This document shows, one piece after another, positions 24,398 to 30,804 of a stretch of DNA of 32,380 nt. The stretch is taken from positions 1 to 32,380 of the forward strand of contig NZ_PVLR01000029.1 of the NCBI RefSeq assembly GCF_002980625.1. The letters run 5' to 3'. A program made the position numbers and the translations under genes. The stretch is from Malikia spinosa. GTDB taxonomy: Bacteria; Pseudomonadota; Gammaproteobacteria; Burkholderiales; Burkholderiaceae_C. Under the pieces are notes generated by a model. The model had not been told where the DNA came from. It was given only the letters and a program-made list of their open reading frames with translations, and did no database searches. Each line of letters begins with the position of its first letter. Positions within the stretch are counted from its first letter, which is position 1.

Positions 24398-26062
24398 ATG
24401 AAACGCGAAGACCTTTCCCGCCATCCCTTCCGTGGCGACGGCGCTCAGGTGCAGGCAATCGAGTTCGCCTACCAGCGCTCGCTCGACCAGGACGCCGATC
24501 GTCCGGTCCACCATCCGGTCGTGATCGTCGGCGCCGGCCCGGTCGGCCTGACGCTGGCAATCGACCTGGCCCAGCGCGGCCAGCGCATGCTGCTGCTTGA
24601 CAACGACCACCGGCTGTCGATCGGCTCCCGCGCGCTGTGCTTTGCCAAGCGCACGCTCGAGATCTGGGATCGCCTGGGCGTCGGCGCGCCGATGGTCGAC
24701 AAGGGCGTGTCCTGGAACGTCGGCAAGGTCTTCCTGCGCGAGCAGCAGCTGTACCAGTTCAACCTGCTGCCCGAGGACGGCCACGAGCGCCCGGCCTTCA
24801 TCAACCTGCAGCAGTACTACTGCGAGGCCTATCTGGTCGAGCGCTGCCTGCAGCTGCCCAACATCGAGATCCGCTGGGACAACAAGGTCGCCGCGATCGA
24901 GACGCGCGACGACGGCGCGCTGCTCAGCATCGACACCCCCGAGGGCAGTTACCAGATCGACGCCGGCTGGGTGCTGGCCTGCGACGGCTCGCGCTCGACC
25001 ATGCGCCAGCTGATGGGCCTGGAGAGCAAGGGCCGCATCTTCCAGGACCGCTTCCTGATCGCCGACGTCAAGATGACGGCTGATTTCCCGACCGAGCGCT
25101 GGTTCTGGTTCGACCCGCCGTTCCACCCGAACCAGTCGGTGCTGCTGCACCGCGAGCCCGACAATGTCTGGCGCATCGACTTCCAGCTCGGCTGGGACGC
25201 CGACCCCGAGCTGGAGAAGAAGCCCGAGAACATCATCCCGCGCGTCAAGGCGCTGCTCGGCAAGGATGTCGACTTCACGCTCGAGTGGGCCAGCGTCTAC
25301 ACCTTCGCCTGCCTGCGCATGGACCAGTTCGTGCATGGCCGGGTGGTGTTCGCGGGCGACTGCGCGCATGGCGTCTCGCCGTTTGGCGCGCGCGGTGCCA
25401 ACAGCGGCGTGCAGGATGCCGACAACCTGGCCTGGAAGCTCGATTGGGTGCTCAAGGGCCGCGCCGGCGTCGAGCTGCTGCAGAGCTACGGCCCCGAGCG
25501 CGAGTACGCGGCCGACGAGAACATCTGCAACTCGACCCGCGCCACGGACTTCATCACGCCCAAGAGCGAGATCAGTCGCCTGTTCCGCGACGTCACGCTG
25601 GGGCTGGCCCGCGAGCACGAGTTCGCCCGCCGCCTGGTCAACAGCGGGCGCCTGTCGGTGCCGGCCACGCTGCATGGCTCCCCGCTCAACACGCCCGATG
25701 GCGACAGCTTTGCCGGCAAGATGGTGCCGGGCGCGCCGCTGACCGATGCCCCGGTGCAACGCGCCGACGGCCAGGCCAGCTGGCTGCTGCGCGAGACCGC
25801 CGCCGACTTCACGCTGCTGGTGTTCGGCGAGCCGCCTGAATGGACGCAAGCCCTGCAGCATGTCCAGACGGTCTCGATCGGCCGCGACCTGATCGATGTG
25901 CAGGGCCTGGTGGCCCAGCGCCTGGACGCGACGCCCGGCAGCGCCTACCTGATCCGCCCGGACCAGCATGTGGCGGCCCGCTGGCGCCAGCCGAGCGAAG
26001 CTGGCGTGCGCGCTGCGCTGGCCACCGCCACCGCCCAGTCCCGCACTGCCGTAGCCGCCTGA
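24398..26062 (+). CDS. FAD-dependent aromatic hydroxylase (group A, MhpA/PheA-like)
   Basis: A 554-residue flavoprotein monooxygenase that should hydroxylate an aromatic ring using NAD(P)H and oxygen. The FAD-binding GAGPVG is at residues 45-50 in VVIVGAGPVGLTLAIDLAQ, the dual FAD/NADPH motif in VLACDGSRSTMRQLMG, and the second FAD motif in FAGDCAHGVSPFGARGANSG (G320-D321). The C-terminal 150 residues resemble the thioredoxin-like tail of phenol-hydroxylase-type enzymes. Nearest functional types are 3-(3-hydroxyphenyl)propionate hydroxylase MhpA and relatives, but the substrate cannot be assigned. No ring-cleavage dioxygenase is within the window. It is the second gene of the IclR-controlled cassette. 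Confidence 0.9.
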   Translation: MKREDLSRHPFRGDGAQVQAIEFAYQRSLDQDADRPVHHPVVIVGAGPVGLTLAIDLAQRGQRMLLLDNDHRLSIGSRALCFAKRTLEIWDRLGVGAPMVDKGVSWNVGKVFLREQQLYQFNLLPEDGHERPAFINLQQYYCEAYLVERCLQLPNIEIRWDNKVAAIETRDDGALLSIDTPEGSYQIDAGWVLACDGSRSTMRQLMGLESKGRIFQDRFLIADVKMTADFPTERWFWFDPPFHPNQSVLLHREPDNVWRIDFQLGWDADPELEKKPENIIPRVKALLGKDVDFTLEWASVYTFACLRMDQFVHGRVVFAGDCAHGVSPFGARGANSGVQDADNLAWKLDWVLKGRAGVELLQSYGPEREYAADENICNSTRATDFITPKSEISRLFRDVTLGLAREHEFARRLVNSGRLSVPATLHGSPLNTPDGDSFAGKMVPGAPLTDAPVQRADGQASWLLRETAADFTLLVFGEPPEWTQALQHVQTVSIGRDLIDVQGLVAQRLDATPGSAYLIRPDQHVAARWRQPSEAGVRAALATATAQSRTAVAA

Positions 26063-26080
26063 ACCGAAAGGAAACCACAG

Positions 26081-26338
26081 ATGCTGAACACCCAAGTCAC
26101 AACACTGCCCTACGACGACATGTACGAGGCACTGATCGAAGCCCACCAGGGCCTGAGCACCGAGCAAAGCCATGTCATGAATGCGCGCCTGGTGCTGCTG
26201 CTGTCCAACCACATCGGCGACCTGGCCGTCCTCAAGCAGGCCTATCAGCTCGCGCGTGGTCAGGACGCTGCGGCCTCGCAGCAGCCGGATGCCGGCAAGC
26301 GCGCCATCACGCCGGTGGCGCCGGTTCATGCGGCCTGA
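26081..26338 (+). CDS. DUF2783 domain small protein
   Basis: An 85-residue protein beginning MLNTQVTTLPYDDMYEALIE. Residues 10-65 fit the DUF2783 pattern: an aspartate-tyrosine helix (YDDMYEALIEAHQGLS), then MNARLVLLLSNHIGDLAVL and a final helix. DUF2783 has no known function; members typically sit next to FAD-dependent hydroxylase genes, as here, 18 bases after the hydroxylase stop with ribosome binding site AAAGGAAACC. It could be a small partner or stability subunit of the hydroxylase; that is inference. The last 20 residues are Ala/Pro-rich and probably flexible. Confidence 0.85.
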   Translation: MLNTQVTTLPYDDMYEALIEAHQGLSTEQSHVMNARLVLLLSNHIGDLAVLKQAYQLARGQDAAASQQPDAGKRAITPVAPVHAA

Positions 26339-26772
26339 TTGGCCATGATGCACTCTGTGCGGGTGCTCCATGGACCGCTCAAGCTCCGCACGGTCTGCCC
26401 AGCATCTGCTCACTTCGACAGCGTCAATTCACGAATGAGCAAATGCCGGGCTGCACGGTGTGCCAGTGGCTAGATTCGGATTTTAATGATTGATGTGATG
26501 CATCTTTCATATTGGACTAATTGATCTGATAATTCATCTGTTGAGACATCGCGAATTAGACCAGACGTAGCGCGACTGCATGCATTTTGCCGACTCAGGA
26601 AACAGCCCTCAGTCCAACCAGTTCGGCCAACCAGGAGGCAAAGCCGCTGGATGCGGTCAAGAGCCATGCGCTTGTCATAGGCTGTCAGCTAGTTGATTTC
26701 AGTGATATATTGACCACGGTGGATGAGCTAATCACCACCAAAGATATTTCATATAACTAGGAGTCAGAAACC
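26339..26772. other. AT-rich intergenic region before the lipoprotein gene
   Basis: A 434-base gap with no convincing gene. 26357-26391 holds a weak stem (GTGCGG with CCGCAC, long loop) that may end the hydroxylase operon. From about 26465 to 26550 and again from 26690 to 26760 base composition drops to roughly one-third GC, unlike the rest of the window. A TTGACC near 26709 and several TATA-like stretches could be promoter parts for the lipoprotein gene, but no pair with good spacing stands out. A 65-codon minus-strand ORF (26470-26667) has no recognisable features. Confidence 0.6.
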
Positions 26773-28611
26773 ATGCTGTTCAGAACTACCCCGTTGGTTG
26801 CGGCACTTTTCAGTGTCGCTGCGATAACCTTGGCTGGCTGCGGAGGCGGTGGTTCCGACGAGTCAACGCCAGTTGCATCGACCATCTTGTCCGGTACTGC
26901 AGCGGGTGGGGCGGCAGTTATCGGCAACGTTATCGTGACGGACAGCAAGGGACAAACCAAGAGTGCTCCTATTGCGGCGGACGGACGCTACACGATTGAT
27001 GTCAGTGGCATGACCGGACCGTTCGTGCTGAAGGCTGCTGGCCAGGTGGGCAACACGAGCGTGACCTATTACTCGGCGGCAACCCAGGCTGACCTGGGTG
27101 GAACCGTGAACGTGACGCCGTTCACCAACATGATCGTCTCGAACATTGCCGCACAAATGGCAGAGACCTATTTCAGCAATCCTGCCAATATTGCCAATAT
27201 CGGCACGTTGATCACGCCAACCGCATTGACAAATGCCCAGATCGCGTTGAAGGAAAAGCTGCAGCCTGTCTTGGCGGCGCTCGGCGTCAACAGCAGCATC
27301 GACCTGCTGCGCACCTCGTTTGCCGCCGACCATACCGGGCTCGATGCCGTGCTGGACCTGGTCAAGGTCGAAACCAATACCAACACCAATATTGTCACGC
27401 TCAAGAATGCGCTCACCAGCGTCGTGCTGGGCACGGACAATGTCACGACCGCAACGGACGACAAGCAGGCGGTTGTCGCGACCGGCGTCACGACCGAGGC
27501 CGCCACTGACTTACAGCTGGTGCTCGCAAAACTGGATAATTTTGCGAAACTGTTTGCGACCAGCGTGCCGTCGATTCAGGCCATCAAGGACAGCGGCACC
27601 TTTGATACCTCTGCCAGTTTCATGATGAGCGGGCAGACTTTTGCCCAGTTCGCCACCGAGATGTCTACCCAGCAAGACCTGGTGGGACTCAAGTTCAGCC
27701 ATGTCGACATCTCGCCCGATGCCAACAACACCCCCGATGTGCTGATCCTGACTGCCGTGGTCTCGTCAAATACCGAGGCTATGCTGGACCGGATTCGCCT
27801 CCGGCTGGTCAAGTCCGGTGGGGCTTGGCTGGTGCAGGGCGACGGCCTCAAGGCGGATGTCTCGGTTCACGCCCAGGCGCACAGAGGTACTTGGGCCAAT
27901 TCCATGGGATCGGGTGCCAATCCGATTCAAAACGGCCTGAGCATCTTCATTGATCCGTTCGAATTCAATAGCAACGTCATCAACGGAACCTTCAGCGGCG
28001 GCCAGATCGCTTCGGCGCTGGTGACCGGGCCAGGCCTGGGCGCTGGCGTGACTTTTGATCAGGCGACCCAGGATACCTGGCTCAAGCTGGCGGGACAGTC
28101 CTACAACACGAACCTGATCCCGGAGTGCACGACCGCGCTCACGGCACAATGCGTGAACATTGCCGAGACTGTGGACAACGGGGTCTACACCATCGTCCTG
28201 AAGAACGCCGCTGGCGGCAGCGTGAATGGCAGCGGCTACCAGATCAGGTTGCCCAAGAAACCTTACGCGACCAGTGAGTTGACGGCTGCCATGTTCCCGG
28301 AATTCACGTCGATCACGATTGATGGTCAGCCCATCACGCCGAACCTGTTGGCTACCTTGGCTGTCGGCAAGACGGTTGCTGCCTCCTGGACCATGCCGTC
28401 GGCACTGAAAGCCAAATACGCCAACATCTGGGCCAGCGGTGCCAACGGCACCGAGTTCTACCGGGTCGAGAAAGACCTGTTGCCCACCGCCACCTCGGTC
28501 TTGTTTGCGATTGAAGAGGGCTCTGGCACGCCCACCAGCGCAGGCATCTGGCTCGAAGGCACCGACAGCTACGGCCGTCGCCTGGCGGTCAGTGGCTACA
28601 TCAGCCAGTAA
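26773..28611 (+). CDS. Large outer-membrane lipoprotein of unknown function
   Basis: A 612-residue protein with a lipoprotein signal peptide; the lipobox LAGC puts the lipidated Cys at residue 23, followed by a Gly-rich linker (GGGGSDES) with no Asp at +2, which favours the outer membrane. Residues about 38-90 (SGTAAGGAAVIGNVIVTDSK, GRYTIDVSGMTGPFVLKAAG) resemble the carboxypeptidase-regulatory-like beta fold seen in many Burkholderiales surface lipoproteins. The rest is alpha/beta with many Asn, Thr and Ser, and I do not recognise a domain. The gene is visibly less GC-rich than its neighbours. Ribosome binding site AGGAG lies eleven bases before the ATG. A strong terminator follows, so it is probably a single-gene unit. 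Confidence 0.85.
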   Translation: MLFRTTPLVAALFSVAAITLAGCGGGGSDESTPVASTILSGTAAGGAAVIGNVIVTDSKGQTKSAPIAADGRYTIDVSGMTGPFVLKAAGQVGNTSVTYYSAATQADLGGTVNVTPFTNMIVSNIAAQMAETYFSNPANIANIGTLITPTALTNAQIALKEKLQPVLAALGVNSSIDLLRTSFAADHTGLDAVLDLVKVETNTNTNIVTLKNALTSVVLGTDNVTTATDDKQAVVATGVTTEAATDLQLVLAKLDNFAKLFATSVPSIQAIKDSGTFDTSASFMMSGQTFAQFATEMSTQQDLVGLKFSHVDISPDANNTPDVLILTAVVSSNTEAMLDRIRLRLVKSGGAWLVQGDGLKADVSVHAQAHRGTWANSMGSGANPIQNGLSIFIDPFEFNSNVINGTFSGGQIASALVTGPGLGAGVTFDQATQDTWLKLAGQSYNTNLIPECTTALTAQCVNIAETVDNGVYTIVLKNAAGGSVNGSGYQIRLPKKPYATSELTAAMFPEFTSITIDGQPITPNLLATLAVGKTVAASWTMPSALKAKYANIWASGANGTEFYRVEKDLLPTATSVLFAIEEGSGTPTSAGIWLEGTDSYGRRLAVSGYISQ

Positions 28612-28630
28612 CCGCGCGCTCTGATGAAAG

Positions 28631-28665
28631 AACCCCTGGGATTCCAAAGAGTTCCAGGGGTTTTT
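28631..28665 (+). terminator. Rho-independent terminator of the lipoprotein gene
   Basis: AACCCCTGG (28631-28639) pairs with CCAGGGGTT (28654-28662), extended inward by a G-T and an A-T pair, followed by five T residues (28661-28665). It begins 20 bases after the lipoprotein stop codon. Confidence 0.9.
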
Positions 28666-28736
28666 GAATCAGCCAAGGCAAAGGCATGAGTCAAGCGCCA
28701 AGGTGAACCTCGCCCTGGGCGAACTGCCGCAGCAAC

Positions 28737-28761
28737 AAAAAACCCGGCTCGAGGCCGGGTT
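28737..28761 (-). terminator. Rho-independent terminator of ffs
   Basis: On the minus strand AACCCGGC (28761-28754), loop CTCGA and GCCGGGTT (28748-28741) are followed by a run of six T residues (28742-28737). It lies about 30 bases after the 3' end of the 4.5S RNA gene on the same strand. Confidence 0.88.
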
Positions 28762-28790
28762 TGGTCATGCATTGATTTTTCAGAATAAGG

Positions 28791-28886
28791 TGACGAGCCT
28801 TGACCCCGGCACTGGCTCCGCGGTTAGGGCTGCTTGGTTCCCCACCTGACCCGGTTGGCCGCTTCCCCATGCGGGAAGGCCCGTCA
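28791..28886 (-). ncRNA. ffs: Signal recognition particle 4.5S RNA
   Basis: The minus strand carries the conserved SRP RNA domain IV: GGGTCAGGTGGGGAACC followed by AAGCAGCCC, matching the bacterial GGTCAGG-N-GGAA-AAGCAGCC core that binds Ffh. The ends close into a stem: GACGGGCCTT at the 5' side pairs with AAGGCTCGTC at the 3' side, with one G-T pair. This sets the gene at about 96 bases, a normal length for short bacterial SRP RNA. A TACAAT -10 lies seven bases upstream and a T-tract terminator downstream. The RNA works with Ffh and FtsY to deliver membrane proteins to the translocon. ffs near dnaX is a familiar neighbourhood. End positions may be off by a few bases. Confidence 0.93.
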
Positions 28887-28892
28887 AGTGCG

Positions 28893-28898
28893 ATTGTA
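28893..28898 (-). promoter_or_regulatory. -10 element of ffs
   Basis: TACAAT on the minus strand (28898-28893) lies seven bases before the predicted RNA start. A weak -35 (TGGTGA, spacer 18) falls within the last codons of the gamma-glutamyltransferase gene. Confidence 0.6.
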
Positions 28899-28905
28899 GC
28901 CTGAA

Positions 28906-30717
28906 TCAGTCGCCCATCACCAGGCCCTCGCGCCGCGGGTCGGCGCCGCCGAAATACCCGCCCGGCACCCGTTCGATCGCCTGCAGGCCGCTGGTCATGT
29001 CGATTTCCCGCATCTCGTGGCCGCGCGCCTTGAGTGCTTCGAGGGTGGCAGCGGGGAAGCGCCGGGCTTCGAGCAGGGTCGGGCCGTTGACCGAGCCGAA
29101 GTTGGGCAGGTCGATCGCCTGCTGCGCGTTCAGGCCCCAGTGCAGCCGGCTCCACAAGATCTTGGCGGTGTAGTGGATGATGAGGGCGCCGCCTGGGCTG
29201 CCGCCGCTCATCAGCAGCTGTCCGTCAGCCTGGTCGAACACCAGGGTCGGCGCCATCGACGAGCGCGGTCGCTTGCCCGGCTCGACGCGGTTGGCAACCG
29301 GCCGGCCCTGGGCATCGCGCGGCGTGAAGCTGAAGTCGGTCAGCTGGTTGTTGAGCAGGAAGCCATTGACCATCTGGCGCGAGCCGAAGGCATCCTCGAT
29401 CGTGCTGGTCATGGCGACGGCACGCCCCTGCGCATCGATGATGCTGATGTGGCTGGTGCCGTATTCCGGCTGCTCGGGCATGGGGGCGAAGCTGGTCAGC
29501 AGGCCTGCTGGGCGCCCAGGCTGGGCGATCTTCATCGACCGGGGGCCGATCAGCTGCGCACGTTGGGCCAGGTAGTCGGGCGAGAGCAGGCTGAGCCAGG
29601 AGCCGGCGGGAGGTGCGGCGAAATCCGGGTCGGCGACATATTGCGCCCTATCCGCGAATGCCAGCCTGGCCGCTTCGGTGTAGTCATGCAGCCAGTCGGC
29701 GGATGGCAGGCCGTCGCGGCCCAGCGGCAGTTCGGCGCCCGCCGTCTGCTGCAGGATGCCCAGGATCTGGCCGATCGCGAGGGCGCCTGAACCCGGCGGC
29801 GGAAAACCGCAGATCCGGTAGACCTTGGCCGGTGGTACCGCATGGTCGAAGCACAGCGCCTCGCGCTGGCGTGGCTGGTAGCCGGCCAGGTCGGCCAGGC
29901 TCAGCAGGCCCGGGTTGCTCGGATGCGAGCGCACCTTGTCGACCATGGCCTGCGCCACCGGCCCCTGGTGCAAGGCCTTGGAGCCATGAGCCGCGATGTC
30001 CCGCAGCAGCCGGGCCAGCTCGGGATTCTTCAGCCGATGCCCGACCGGCCAGGGCTGGCCCTGGCCGTCGTAGAAGTAGGCCGCCGCGACCGGGTCCTTC
30101 CTGAGGTGCGGGTCCGCCGCCAGCAGCTGGTGCAGCCGGGGGCTGACCCGAAAGCCCTGTTCGGCCAGCGTGATGGCGGGCTGGAACAGGTTGGCCCAGG
30201 GCAGCCGGCCATGCTTCTGGTGCGCCAGTTCCAGCATGCGCAAGGTGCCGGGCACGCCGACCGAGCGCCCACCGACCACGCCCTCGCTGAAGGCCATCGG
30301 CTGGCCATCGGGCTTGAGGAACAGCTGCTCGTCGGCGCCAGCCGGCGCGGTCTCTCGGCCATCGTAGGCCTGGACCGACCGGCCGTCGAAGTGCAGCAGG
30401 AAGGCGCCGCCGCCCAGGCCGCTGGACTGGGGTTCGACCAGGGTCAGCACCATCTGCACCGCAACGGCGGCGTCCAGCGCGCTGCCGCCGGCCTTGATGA
30501 CCTGGTAGCCGGCGTCGGTCGCCAGCGGGTTGGCGGCGGCGACGGCAAAGCGGCTGCTCTGCCAGCCGGGTTTTTCCGTGTAGCCGGATTGGCCCTCGGG
30601 CTGATGCGGAGCCTGGTAGGGCAAGCCGAGCGCCGGGCCGGGCGCCAGGCTGCTGCAAGCCGCCAGCAGGCTGGCTGACAGCAGGGCGAGCAGGCGGGGC
30701 GGGGTGGAAAATCGCAT
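28906..30717 (-). CDS. ggt: Gamma-glutamyltransferase, predicted lipoprotein
   Basis: A 603-residue N-terminal-nucleophile enzyme that splits and transfers the gamma-glutamyl group of glutathione and similar peptides. The precursor should self-cleave before T421 in EYGTSHISIID, giving large and small subunits. Other family motifs are GGSALDAAVAVQMVL, GLGGGAFLLHFDG, DGRETAPA, FPPPGSGA, RPRSSMAPTLVF and SGGSPGG. The N-terminus is a lipoprotein signal (LLAAC, Cys21), so it is anchored, probably to the outer membrane, instead of being free in the periplasm. ATG 30717 has an AGGAG ribosome binding site; the very long open frame upstream is antisense to dnaX. It is divergent from dnaX with 87 bases between starts. 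Confidence 0.93.
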   Translation of the reverse strand: MRFSTPPRLLALLSASLLAACSSLAPGPALGLPYQAPHQPEGQSGYTEKPGWQSSRFAVAAANPLATDAGYQVIKAGGSALDAAVAVQMVLTLVEPQSSGLGGGAFLLHFDGRSVQAYDGRETAPAGADEQLFLKPDGQPMAFSEGVVGGRSVGVPGTLRMLELAHQKHGRLPWANLFQPAITLAEQGFRVSPRLHQLLAADPHLRKDPVAAAYFYDGQGQPWPVGHRLKNPELARLLRDIAAHGSKALHQGPVAQAMVDKVRSHPSNPGLLSLADLAGYQPRQREALCFDHAVPPAKVYRICGFPPPGSGALAIGQILGILQQTAGAELPLGRDGLPSADWLHDYTEAARLAFADRAQYVADPDFAAPPAGSWLSLLSPDYLAQRAQLIGPRSMKIAQPGRPAGLLTSFAPMPEQPEYGTSHISIIDAQGRAVAMTSTIEDAFGSRQMVNGFLLNNQLTDFSFTPRDAQGRPVANRVEPGKRPRSSMAPTLVFDQADGQLLMSGGSPGGALIIHYTAKILWSRLHWGLNAQQAIDLPNFGSVNGPTLLEARRFPAATLEALKARGHEMREIDMTSGLQAIERVPGGYFGGADPRREGLVMGD

Positions 30718-30804
30718 CGGGTCTCCTGTTGATTGTCCCTGGCGGACGATGCCGCGCATTTTCACTTCCAAGACCGAGGTCCCCCAGACCTTAGAATCGC
30801 CGCC

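Noticed and set aside
24134-26413. A 759-codon minus-strand open frame opposite the FAD hydroxylase
   Set aside because: The hydroxylase has all FAD motifs on the plus strand; the antisense frame shows no family features.
26470-26667. A 65-codon minus-strand ORF in the AT-rich gap
   Set aside because: No ribosome binding site or recognisable motif; composition changes abruptly within it.
28664-28849. A 61-codon plus-strand ORF
   Set aside because: It overlaps the ffs terminator and SRP RNA on the other strand.
28840-28886. Stem-rich sequence considered as a tRNA
   Set aside because: No T-loop or anticodon arm; the conserved SRP domain IV motif explains it.
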